NCBI RefSeq assembly: GCF_902806685.2
Contig: NC_048553.1
Span: 5,439,099-5,503,098, forward strand
Direction of reading: 5' to 3'
Length of the DNA stretch: 64,000 nt
From: Maniola hyperantus
Taxonomy: Eukaryota; Arthropoda; Insecta; Lepidoptera; Nymphalidae
In this document: one piece after another, positions 1 through 12,700 of the stretch
How positions within the stretch are numbered: the stretch's first letter is position 1
Layout of the letters: the number at the start of each line of letters is the position of its first letter
Position numbers and translations under genes: made by a program
The notes under the pieces: model-generated
What the model saw: the letters and a program-made list of their open reading frames with translations, nothing else
Told to the model about the DNA's origin: nothing
Database searches by the model: none

Positions 1-1375
1 TTTCAACAGATTCTAAACATTTTTCTTCGTAATTTGGGAGGGTAAGTTTATCAACCTGGGAATGTATTTGATTTATTTCGATAATTTTTTTTTCATTTGC
101 ATTTGTAAATTTTTCTTGCACCTCTTCAATAGTCTCGTTATCGTTCTTAACATCATTGGTTATAATGGATTCATGTGAAGTGGCAGGCAAATCATTATCG
201 CTTGATTTTATTTCCGTGTCTATTTCCGTAAGCTTTACAGGTTCGGATGACAAGGACTTATCTTTTATGTTAACAATAATTTCATGTTCTTCGCCGGCTA
301 TATCTTCTTCAGGAATTTTTACTATTTTATCTTTTACATATTGTCTTGCATCTGAATCATTTTTATCGATACTATTATTTTCGTACCCTTCATTGTTACG
401 GTTTTCTGGCTGCTTATCCGTTGGCACTTTTTTATCATAATCTTCACGGCGGCGTGCCGCTCTTTCCCTTATTTTCTTGATAGCCATTGCTACTTTTTGC
501 TCCAAAGTCATAGCACATTTGGGAGCTAAAATAATTATAACATCTGAATACATCTTATCTAAAATAAAAGGAGGTCTTGACTTACTGACTGACTCATCGA
601 CCTAAAAACGTACAGAGGTACCCTTTTTAACATAGACAAGAAATAAGGGTGGATTTTTCTAAATTCCCACGGGATAGCGAATACTTTATAATGTTTTTTT
701 TGTCAAGAGAAGCCAAGGGCAATTTTTAGGGTTCCGTACCTCAAAAGGAAAAACGGAACCCTTATAGGATCACTTTGTTGTCTGTCTGTCTGTCTGTCCG
801 TCTGTCTGTCAAGAAACCTACAGGGTACTTCCCGTTGACCTAGAATCATGAAATTGGGCAGGTAGGTAGATCTTCTAGCTGACATTTTGGGAAAAATCTG
901 AAAACCGTGAATTTAGGGTTATTTCACACAAAAAAAATTAAATTGTGGTCATGAACTAATAATTAGTATTTTCAACTTTCGAAGTTAGTGACTATATCAA
1001 GTGGGGTATCATATGAAAGGTCTTCACCTGTACATTCTAAAACAGATTTTTTATGCATCATAGTTTTTGAATTATCGTGCAAAATGTCGAAAAAATACGA
1101 CTGTAGTACGGAACCCTCATTGCGCGAGCCTGACTCGCACTTAGCCGGTTTTTTTTAATAAATTCAACTTTTTAACACAGTTCTTAAAAGTACTTACTGG
1201 GACCGTCTCTGATTTCTATCAGTCTCTGCATGTGGTTAGCACAAAATGAGTAAACATCAGGAGGATTACACTTAAGAACATCTTTTGCAAGCCCTTCCAT
1301 CACCTCAACGAGTCCAGGAGGCATTTTAGGCACGGGAGCCGTATACATTCGCGAACTTTTAACACTCATCTTCAC
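1..1375 (-). CDS. RIIa (PKA regulatory-type docking) domain protein, 5' part, runs off the left edge
   Basis: Two exons are visible on the minus strand: 1375-1198 and 525-1. They join in phase (GGT CCC A | CT), with donor GTAAGT and acceptor ttttag. The first exon encodes about 60 residues. After a short basic leader comes a segment with the pattern of RIIa dimerisation/docking domains (PPGLVEVMEGLAKDVL, then NPPDVYSFCANHMQRL). This is the fold that binds amphipathic helices of A-kinase anchoring or radial-spoke proteins in sperm and cilia proteins such as SP17 or ropporin. Exon 2 starts with a basic helix (LEQKVAMAIKKIRERAARRR) and becomes acidic and low-complexity, open to base 1. A ciliary or sperm-flagellar role is inferred from the domain only; the full identity cannot be seen because the 3' end is missing. 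The intron holds a dispersed repeat at 728-1157. Confidence 0.62.
728..1157 (+). repeat. Dispersed ~430 bp repeat, family A (near full-length copy)
   Basis: The copy starts GGGTTCCGTACCTCAAAAGG and ends ACTCGCACTTAGCCGG followed by a T run. It contains a GTCT/GTCTG microsatellite, and near the end an inverted copy of its first bases (GTACGGAACCC). The same sequence recurs in both orientations at eight other places in this window. It has no coding capacity. The class is uncertain: it is a non-autonomous element, but no target duplication is clear here. Confidence 0.85.
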
Positions 1376-2718
1376 TAAAAGTCAAAATTAGATTTTAACA
1401 TAGAACGTAAAATTTACTAAAAATGTTTTCACTTACCTTAGTATTTCGCGATCTTGTCGTATTGCGGGAAAATTAAATGTCGATATCAAAACGTGATGTT
1501 AGTACTCCGGTAGCTATGACGATAGCTTGAACTTGATTAAATAAGCGTCTGGTATCGATTCTTTACATGCCAGGTTCGTTGCACTCTAATAACCAAATAT
1601 TTTAATTCTTGTTGACAATCTGCAATTTATCAAGTTCTTCAACGTGAAATTGTTGTATGAAGTAGCCTTAATATACTTAATATCAAGGATCATAAAATAT
1701 TTTGCTGCACAAAAAGTCGATAAAATAAATAATCAATTAATTTAATTACTTTAAATAAGCATTTATTATGTTCTTTATTTAATTTGTTTATAAATCTTCT
1801 CTATCTGTAAATGTCGATACCTATAGGTATAGGTGCCTTAATTAACATTTATTACACAATAATGAACGTTTTATGCTACTGCTTTTTACCATTTTGCCGA
1901 TCACGTTTTAGCAATTATTAATTTTTGATTTTTTATGTGACGAACTAGTCTTAACTTCAAATTAAAATTATGATAATAAATTACAGTTATTCTAGATTTG
2001 TTTGTTATGTATCGCAGACATAAACAAGCAGGACTATTATTTTTATTAATTACTATGAAAAGGAAGCGTTCATTCCAATATACATTATAAACTACCTTTC
2101 ATAAAATAGTAGTTTCACGTAGGTATAAGTTTTTCATTGCGCTTGCACAAACTTTTAGGATTCATAGGATTCATAATGAAAAAAAAACAAAAGAAAATTA
2201 AACAATAAAAATAATAATCGTAAACCGATTTTGAATATACCTGCAATTGTTATGTACCTATAAAATTCAGTTGTATATTGATTCCAAAAATCTTAATTTC
2301 AACTTCATAATGTCATCGCATGGATTTGAAAATAAGTAAAACGTAAGCTCAAGTAAGCTCGGCGCTAATGGTTACGAATTAAATTTATTTTCTTACAGTT
2401 TTGTGGTATAAGAATTATCAAAGTTTTCATTATATTTGTGTTTTTATTTTTACCCAAGTACACATATTTTACAACACAATTATCGTTTACGTTAACCTAA
2501 ATAATTAATAACCATAAAAATATTTTTATTAAAAGAAATAGATTATAAATCAAATATATTCGAATATTTGAAACAGCTGTTTCGAACAGAAATGAAATGA
2601 ATGCGAAAATGGCTCGTGTATGCGATATGCGTCACGCAGTATGCGCCGTGCGCGAAGGACCGCGGCAGAGCCCAGCTCGCGCCCTACAGGGTAAACAATG
2701 CAATTCTTGTGACAATTT
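1376..2718. other. Gene-free AT-rich stretch between the RIIa gene start and the wdb 3' end
   Basis: I see no convincing coding exon here. The promoter and 5' UTR of the minus-strand RIIa gene should lie just right of 1375. A short GC-rich patch with many CpG lies at about 2620-2690. Confidence 0.5.
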
Positions 2719-3733
2719 TTTATTTTCATACTGTGTACTATAATATTAATTTATATATGTATAAGATCATATAATTTGCAATTTCAATACATTTTACATA
2801 ACAAACATGTCCATAGTGTACATACATACAGGCGCTGGGCGGCCGCGGCCCGGGCGGCGCGTCGTACATACTATATACAGAGGCGCGGGCGGGCACCGTC
2901 CGCGCCGCTCTACTAGTGATGATAGAAAAATTAATAGCTACAGCAATATCATACAAATTAATGACTATTTCCTTACAAATTATTATATCAACTACGGCAT
3001 CGCTCTACATATGCTCGCTCTCAATATGATCCGTTACAGTGTAGTCTGACACCGAGCCGTATGCGCGATACATGAATATTCTCGGTTCGCTGTTCGATCG
3101 TCGTGTCCCACCCCGCAGCTATGTATAAAAACCACACTGCTATAAATTTATAATAAATAAATGCCTATTTACACTATGTATCTATACAAAATGATAGTAC
3201 TTCGAAAAAACATTTCTGTATTCAGCATCTAGTTAAACATAATTCCATAGAACATAGTGGCGGCGGGCGCGCCGCAGGGCCGCGCCGCGCGCCGCGCCCG
3301 CCCCGCGCTCTACTCGAAGTACACCTACCAATTTATCTAGGTATTGTTTTGTACAAACATGTTCAGCCGGAAGCCAGTGCCCGATTAATACAATTATCGG
3401 TGATCAAAAATGCAATACAAACGATCACGCATCGACAGTAATACGTACAACTTTTCAACTTATCAAACAATTTAACAATATTAAAAATCCTAAAGTAATC
3501 TATATAATATCCTACGTAAACGAATACAAAAATACTAGTACAATAATGACGGTGCATTCGGGACGCGGACGCGGGGAGCGGCCAGCGGAGCGGTCGGTGG
3601 ATCCGCCCGAACGAACGAATCATTAGAGGTATAAAAAATTAATAACGTCATTAACAAAAATGTAATCGAATAGAAAATATGAATACATAAGTGAAAATAA
3701 AATGGATCGCATTATCTAGCAGGTGGAAGGACA
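2719..3733 (-). other. Probable 3' UTR of the PP2A B56 gene
   Basis: Downstream of the wdb stop codon no further gene is visible. The minus strand first shows a plausible AATAAA at 2724-2719. The stretch alternates AT-rich sequence with sharp CpG/GC-rich blocks (about 2830-2915, 3255-3315, 3555-3605). The UTR end is inferred from the poly(A) signal alone. Confidence 0.45.
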
Positions 3734-6700
3734 TCACTTGGCGAGCGCGGCGCCGGCGACCGCCTGCTGCCGCTTGTGGCCGATCTCCATCTCGCCCAGC
3801 CGCTTCCACAGCTCGTCGCGCTCCTTCTCGCGCTTCTTCTCTCTGCGGACAAGACACGCGTCAGACTGGGCCGGCCACACGACGCGCGCGGCGACGCAAC
3901 GCGATACTCACTTCTGCCGCTCCGCCTTGTAGCTGGCGGTGAGCTCGTCGAACAGCTTGGAGTTCATCTCCATGAAAGTCTTGAGCACGTTGTACACCAG
4001 CGTGACGATGGTCTGGTTCCAGTGCTCCTTGCTCATCCGGTACAGCGCCGGGAACATGATGGGCATGATCACCTGGTTGTTCTCCTCCATCAGCGACAGG
4101 ATGTATTCGTTGTTCCAGTAGTACAGCGCCCGTTCCGCTACCTGAAACCGTGTTGTTCATATCGTGAAAAATTGACGCCACTTAATCAAAGATCTATAGA
4201 GCATAGTTTTGGCTTTGCTCAGACTAAGGGTGCCTGTCACTAAAGCGGAGCGGAGCGGAGATCTGTATAGTTGACCAATTAGTTTTATCAGATGGCGGAA
4301 TAATTCTGTCTCGCTTTAGATCCAAAATAAAGTCTGAGCAAAGTCAAAGTATGCTCTATAGATTTCACATATGTGGCGGTTATAGTTATAAAAAAACCGG
4401 CCAAGTGCGAGTCAGGCTCGCGCAATGAGGGTTCCGTACTACAGTCGTATTTTTTCGACATTTTGCACGAAAATTCAAAAACTATGATGCATAAAAATAA
4501 ATAAAAATCTGTTTTAGAATGAACAGGTGAAGACCTTTCATATGATACCCCACTTGATATAGTCACTCACTTCGAAAGTTGAAAATACTAATTATTAGTT
4601 CATGACCACAATTTAATTTTTTTTTGTGTGATCTAACCCTAAATTCACGGTTTTCAAATTTTTCCACAAATGTCAGCTATAAGATCTACCTACCTGCCAA
4701 ATTTCATGATTCTAGGTCAACGGGAAGTACCCTGTAGGTTTCTTGACAGACAAGACAGACAGACAGACAGACAACAAAGTGATCCTATAAAGGTTCCGTT
4801 TTTCCTTTTGAGGTACAGAACCCTAAAAAGGAAACTGTTGACAAATTAAAAAGATCCTCTGAGTAATGAGCGTGTTATAAATATTTACCAAAGGAGTTTC
4901 ACTTCTTTCGCATGTACGCAATGGATACAGACAACCAAATTTTAAATTAGAATATACATTGATATAAGAAAATCAATTATTTACCTGGAAATGTGGACTG
5001 GATACGCATTTTGCAATTTGTCTAAATAGTGGCTCTTGGATTTTAGCAAATTGTGCTGGTTCAATAACGTCCAAAATCTCCTCAATCTCCCCAAGGAACA
5101 TAACCTGAAACATTGGCACGTTATAAATCTTAAACTAAAAGTTTGCCAATTGCCAGCTTACTGAGTGACGTCGGTGTTTTGATCACACATCAACGGTCAG
5201 GGGACAAGTTATAGCAATAGTCTGTAGAGACATTATCTGCATGTACTGTAGATCCATTCAGTAACATACAGACGGCGGTATACACTGACCTCTTTCTGCG
5301 AGCAGGTCTTTGGCCAGAACTTGAGCAGGCCGCGCACCACGGGCTCGGTGAGCGTGGCGTCCTTCTCCAGGAACTGCACCACGCAGTAGGCGAGCTGCGC
5401 GTGGTACAGCGACAGGCACTTCACCTTGTGCAGCGGCAGCAGCACCTTCACCAGGAACTGTTTGTGCTCGCTCTTCAGCGGCAGAGCGAACCCGTTTATT
5501 ATACTGCGAACGAGGACCCCTCGTTAACGTGTATACAAGATATTATGGCTACATTCATCATGATTTCATACCTTCACAGTTATTAGGGTTCCGTACCTCG
5601 AAAGGAAAACCGGAACCAAAGGAACTGATCACTTCGTTGTCTGTCTGTCAAGAAACCTAGAGGGTACTTCCCGTTGACCTAGAATCATGAAATTTGGCAG
5701 GTAGGCAGGCCTTATTGCACACGTAAGGAGAAAAATCTGAAAACCGCAATTGTGTGGTTACATCACGAAAAAAAATTAAAATACATATGTTCATAACAAG
5801 TAATTTCCAACTTTTAAAGTAAGATTACTTAGTACAGTAAATAAAGCCGTTTTTTGGTCAACCTCGCACTAAATTTCCGATCCAATTTCTTTTTTTTTAG
5901 GTTAAGGGTCACTTACTGACCATAAAATCACAAAATGCTGACAGATCCAGGTGGAGCTTCGATCGCAATCTTGAAGGAAAGTTTTTGGCCGATATCTTGA
6001 AAACTATCCACTTTAGGGCAAAAATTATATAGACTATTATTGTAGAGAGTAAAATTTTGTAGAGAGTAAAATTTTGCATCTTTTGTTTCCTGTAAACTTT
6101 TTTGTAAAACTTACCTAACCCTTAGCCTAAAAAAACAAAGAAATTGGATCGGAAATTTAGTGCGAGGTTAAATGCTCTATTTACTGGACTATACTATACC
6201 AAGTGGTAATCAAATATCGATAAATCAAAAAGTATTATGCATAAAAATAAATAAAAATCTGTTTAAGAATGTACAGGTAAAAGCTCTAATTGAAAATTGA
6301 AAATACTAATTGTTAATGAAGACATTTTAATTTTTTTGTTATGTAACCATAAATTCACGGTATTCGGATTTATTCCTTTACTTGTGCTATAAGACCTATC
6401 TACCGGAAAAATTTAATGATTCTAGGTCAACGGGAAGTACCCTATAGGTTTTCTTGACAGACAGACAACGAAGTGATCTTATAAGGGTTCTTTTTTTCCT
6501 TTTGATTTACGGAACCCTAAAAATAATTATAGTGTTCACGAATAAATTTATTTACTGAATCACATATAGATGGCGCAGTCCGTCATTAACTTGCAGTGTT
6601 TTACATAATAGTGTTAGGAATAACTTGTACCTACGATGGTACGAAACCCTTCGTTTGCGAGTCCGACTTGCACCTGACCGGTTTTTAGGGTTCCGTAATT

Positions 6701-9700
6701 TAACTAAATAGGCATGCGCTCGATTGCAATCACAACAAATAGTAAATATGCAGTGTAAGGTAGAGCGCGCCTGCTTAGAAAGTACCTATTCACTTTTTTT
6801 GAAGATCCTAATATTGTAACTGACGGGGAAAACGGAATCCGGAAGGCCCCGCACTTCTAGCAGTGCAATACGTAAAACAAACAAGTTAAACCTGAGCTTG
6901 ATATACATGTAATGTACTAACATAATATTACTGGAAGTAAGCCTAGAATACCTAGTGAAGTGAACTAAGAGGATTAACTCGCTTATTCCAAGTAAACAAG
7001 ATTTGGCAAGTTTTGTCATCGCAACTAATGTAGAACTACATATCTTCATATCTCTGAAGGTTTTTTAGTTTTTACCAATAGTTAGCAGTTTTTAAAGTTC
7101 CGTACCTCAAAAGGAAAACAGAACCCTTATAGGATCACTTTGTTGTCTGTCTGTCTGTACCTAGCGGGTACTTCCCGTTGACCTAGAATCATGAAATTCG
7201 AAAACCATGAATTTATGGTTACATCCTGAAAAAATAAATTAAAATGACGTTCATGAGCAAATATTAATATTTTCAACTTTTAAAGTAAGATTAATATACC
7301 AAGTGGGGTATCATATGAAAGGGCTTTACCTGTACATTCTAAAACAGATTTTATGCATAACAGTTTTTGATTTATCGTACCAAATGTCGAAAAAATACGA
7401 CTGCAGTACGGAACCACGGCGGTTCATTACGGAGCACGAATCATATACGCCATGTAATATGAACGTAACATGTTACGGAACGTTAGTACTATTATATCTT
7501 CTGTGACGTAACATAGTACTGTACACAAATCAATCACACACAGTAGTATCACTGTACACAAATCTCTCAAGACAAGATCTTTTTAATAACTGTAAAAAGA
7601 TAGCAATACTTCCAGGATGGTCAAGTAAATATTTAGTATAGTAATTCCCGACGTCTGTCCGTCTGTACGCTTAGATATTTTAAGCTACCAACGGATTTTA
7701 ACGCGGTTTTCATCAATACATAGAAATGAACCAATTTGGCTGAAATTTGGAATGGAGATAATATTATACCCTGGATTATAACACATAGGCTACCTTTGAT
7801 CTCGTAAAAAACCCATGGTTTCCGCGGGGTTTTGAAAAACCGAAATTCACGTGTTATGAAGATTCAGGAAGTGTTCCTGGTGCCGTGCAAGGACTTCATG
7901 ATTGGACTCAAGTCTCAACTCGTCAACCCTGATGATGCAGGATTCAGGAACTGCGAATGGTGCAATATTACTTTAGGTACCAAGCATAATGTGCTTTAGC
8001 CCAATTTTGCAATGCGATGCGCTGCAGCCCACCGCGGCTGCAATGTGCGTGAGCCTTAATAGTAAAAATTGAACGATTGAATGTTAAAACAATAATGATT
8101 CTTACCTTCCAAGTATTTCTAGAAGTTCACCCACGCCGTTAAAATGTTCTGTCTCATAGACAAATCTAAGGAAGATGTTGTTGATTTGTTTCCGTATGAA
8201 GGCGCGGAGGCCCAAAAACTTCCCGTAAATGCGATGCAGCACGGTCTTCAAGAAGTCGCGCTCGCGCGGGTCTTCCGAGTCGAACAAGTCTAAAAGCTGT
8301 AACAAAACAATTCTTAGAGAGCACTCATTTTTCACAACTGAGAACTATTTTAGATGTTATTAGTAAAATGTACTCCGAAAGAGCCATAGTAGGTAAACCA
8401 TACCATTTTGGATTTGGATCGGTCTAGAATACAAGCATTCTTATAGTCGCGTCTGACCTACTAGCAAGTGCGTGTATTGTACCACGTGCTCGTGTACTGT
8501 GTACAAATGTAGCACTCACAGTGATGCAGATGGCGAACGCGGGAAATGCTATTAGACGCGTCTTGCGGTTAGCTTCAAGAACGACTATTAAATTGGCGCG
8601 GACTGTACCAGTGCCAGATTTACCTATAGTGCAGGGTATGCAAGTTATGCAACGCACACGATCTCAGGGGCCTCTAAGAAGGGGGCATCAAGCGCCATCA
8701 AATTCAACTAGGGTTAAAATAGGGGTTTGAAATTTGTTTAGTCTAAGCGGACGAAGTCGCGGGAATAAGCTAGTATAACTATAAGTTTCTATTCTGATCG
8801 TGCGCCTACTCAGGGACGCCAGGGTATTGATTGCACCCGGGCGCTACATGGGCTAGAGCCAGCCCTGGCTTTTACTGAAAATACTATATCCCGATTCAAT
8901 CTTTTAGTGGCTGAGAAGTAAACTGCGGATCCGCGCAGCTAGTCGATTACGGAAAAGCGACATCAATCATTGATACAATCTCAATTGTTGCAATATAGGC
9001 TGAATTCATGGTATTTTAGATTTTGGCCAATAGCGAAAGAGTGTTAGCCAATCAGAAGTGATTGTAAACGTTACACAGTAGCTGTCATATTACCGTAATC
9101 AAGCTGCAGCTGCTCGATTGCGGGAAAACTGCATCAATCATTATTACAATCGCAATCGTTGTGACTGGCTAAATTTATGGTATTCTTGTTGCAACAATAC
9201 TAAATACATTTTAGCAAATAATGAGCGAGCATCAACCAATCAGATATGATTGCAATCGTGACGTTGTAGCTGACATTCCACCGCATACGAGCCGCAGATG
9301 TATGGGACAGTGACGGAAAAATGTAGCAGTGGCCCAAGATATTTTGTTATTGCGACGCGTCTGGCGCGTTCTTCTGTGGCGTAAAAAAACTTGAGGTATT
9401 TATGGTCAAAATGAAATTTTATCGAACAATAACGCAGGCCCCACCTTCCTTACATGAAGGCTTATATGAAGCTCTGCTGTAATATGAGTATACAGAGAAG
9501 CGGGCAAGCATTAAGTATGTAGTTGGCAGGTACAAATATAAATACAAACTACATAATATTGAAGTTCAATTTCACTATGTGGCCTACATTGTTTGAATAC
9601 CGCGCGAAGCAATGCCAGTTGCTAATTAATATTATCAGAAATAGAATCGTTTCAAAACAATCTAAAAGAAAAATATCTTGACACCAAGTACTATTTCGCC

Positions 9701-12700
9701 GTAATGTATTTTTGTATAGTTAAGAATAAAATATAACGGCACATTTGTAACCACGCCTTTTGAGTGTAATCAAACTGTAGTATAGGTTATAACCAGAAAC
9801 GGACTACGAACATCTAACGAGGCGCTGCGTCAGGGTATGTGGGGAGAAGTAGCGTCTTACAAGTCTTCTTCCACCTTAAGAAGAACATAATATCTGAGAA
9901 ACTTCTCTGCGTGATATTTGAATTTCATAGTTTTAAATCAGTTGTAATTATTTGCTCGAACCACCTCACTTCATATTATTAAAGACGCCTACTCACGACA
10001 CTGAGGCAGGGGTGATTTAGGATGACAAAATGGGGAGGATTCTAGATTGCCTCCTAAACATGTCGTGTGTAGGGTCATTCTAGGTCGGATTCTAGATAGG
10101 CCCTCATCATCCCATGCGCCGCAGGAGAATCGGGCGCAGGCGAGCTGCGCATGACCGCCGCTTGCCCCCTTGAATAGGACCTCCGGGTAATAGACACGGG
10201 GAGTCTATTGCCCGCAGGAGAACAGGTCCTTGAGTTGGAAGGCAAGCCCTTGTCCCCGGTAAGCCTAAAACTGAGTTGGGGACCCCATTAAGTCCAAGAG
10301 CTAGGCCTGCTTTGGCGGGAGCCGTTAGCTAGGTTGCAGTCGAATACATTCGTGTCCCTGTGCCTAGCAACAACGGATGAGACAGAACACCGTGGGGTTT
10401 TAGTCGGTAAGAGTCCGACATAACCACCGCACCTCCCCGAGCGCGGTGGAATCCATGAGGATTTCCCCACGTTAAAAAAAAAAAAAAAAAAAAAAAAAGG
10501 TCGGATTCTAGATAGGCCGGCAGAAGCAGAAGCAGATATGCCTCGATGCCCTCTAGATTGGGGCAACCGACCTGCCGCCCTGCACGTGTGTAGGGCCGTC
10601 GCTCGGCCCGATTTCTTTTGTCAGTTCTCTTCCACTTAAACGTTGGTGTTCGACGCTCCGACACGAGTTTTCTTTCACGTCCGCACACGCACTGAGTGGC
10701 AGACCCGTGTGTAGGGACCGGCCTAGATTGCTTTGAACCTAGCTGCCTCCTAGATTGGCCCTGCTAGTGCCGTGAGTAGAACTCTTAAGTAATGATGTAG
10801 TCTTAAATAAATATAATATGCTAAGCTGTTAAATAGATTGAAGTTTTACACTTCTTCTAAATATTCTTCTTTTCGAATACACATTAGCTACATAGACCAT
10901 TAGTTTTCTTTTATTATATGTACTTGCTGCCCCGGCGAACTTCGTACCGCCTAACAGTCGATTCAAATTATTAAAATTTTTCTTTCCATAAGAACCATCC
11001 TCGTACTTCAAGGAATATTATAAAAAAGGAATTAGCGACATAGGTTCAGCTGTTCTCGAAATTTGCGATCAGCAACACATTTAGCGATTTATTTTTATAT
11101 ATAGAGAGAGATATTACAATGAATACAAAGACTAAGGGGTTAAAAGGGGTTAGGCCATAGTCTACCACACTGGCTCAGTGAAGATTGGCAGACTTCACAC
11201 AGCTTTGAGAACATTTTGGAGAACTCTCAGGCGAGTAAGTTTCCTCAAGATGTTAGTTATCCTTTACCATGAAAGCAAGTGATATTTAATTGCTTAAAAC
11301 GCACATAGCTCCAAAAAGTAAAAAAAGTTTACCTGCAATACAAATTTCTGGTCAATGACCTTCTTGCCAATAGTAGGTTGAAAGTCAGTGGACTCAAGGA
11401 AGCGCAGGAAAAACTCGTAGACTAGTTGGAGGTGCGGCCACGAAGCCTCCAATGTCGGGTCGTCTTCTTCTGGGTCAAAATCAGGATTTTCACTCGGTGG
11501 CAGGGTGCGGAACAAGTTGGCCGATATCTAGATACATACAAGCATATGTTATATAAGTTGTTATATAATCCACTAAAGGATTATTTTCATGTCAAGCACA
11601 AATATGGACATATACAGCTAGATAAGGGGTGCAGTGTGCCATTACAAAATGAATAGGCTACTTGACAATTTTTTTAAGTTGGTCTTAAATGGTTAATATT
11701 TGTCCTATTATATCAAAAAAATTAACACTATATTTTTTTGCGCCCTAAAAACCGTAAAACTTTAATTTAAAAAAATATTTTTCTTAGACAGGTGAAAACA
11801 CTGTCGGCCATGTTTGGCCGATAGATTATCTGTGCTCTGACGTCATGCATTTGTAAACAACAGTATAACCCTGTGGTTATACTGTTGTTTACAAATGCAT
11901 ATACCCTCCATATATATAACCCTGTGGTTATACTGTTGTTTACAAATGCATGACGTCAGAGCACAGATAATCTATCGGCCAAACATGGCCGACAGTGTTT
12001 TCACCTGTCTAAGAAAAATATTTTTTTAAATTAAAGTTTTACGGTTTTTAGGGCGCAAAAAAATATAGTGTTAATTTTTTTGATATAATAGGACAAATAT
12101 TAACCATTTAAGACCAACTTAAAAAAATTGTCAAGTAGCCTATTATTCTTTGTACTAATTCCAAGCGTCCCAACAAGCTTACCAGGAATTAAAATTGACA
12201 CTTTATATCAAATGCTCTTTGTGTTGACACTATATTGACAGATGTCTCATCACCACTTAGTTCTGAGCAGTATTAGTAGAGGTCAGTGATGTCAAGCCAG
12301 ATCTCAGATATAGCTACACAATATATTTATCAACAGAATAACACTACAACTGTCAAAATGTTTATGTAATATTGGGCAGTGCACTAAAACCTCAATTTAT
12401 AAAAAAATATAATTATCAGTAATCAGTTACATAATTTTACAATGGTTACAAAGTTGCAGTTATATACTAATAAATTTACATAATGTACTAAAAAAAATAA
12501 CTTTGTAAATGTATTTTAAAAATGTAACTTTGCATTACAATATGCCCACAGAAACATCAACATACTTATTGCCACTACCAAACTGACAATAAGAAAATTA
12601 CCTACTACCATAAAATATGTTCATTGTACTTGCATCACAGGTGTATTGTTTTTATGAATTAGTGATGAATAATTGTATATAATATAATATATTATGCTAA

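Noticed and set aside
3691..4243. Plus-strand open frames of 69-155 residues
   Set aside because: They are antisense shadows of the last two wdb exons, which are GC-rich and strongly coding on the minus strand.
10288..10688. Minus-strand frames with a run of Phe
   Set aside because: They run through the poly(A) tail of the retroposon at 10103-10498 and are not coding.
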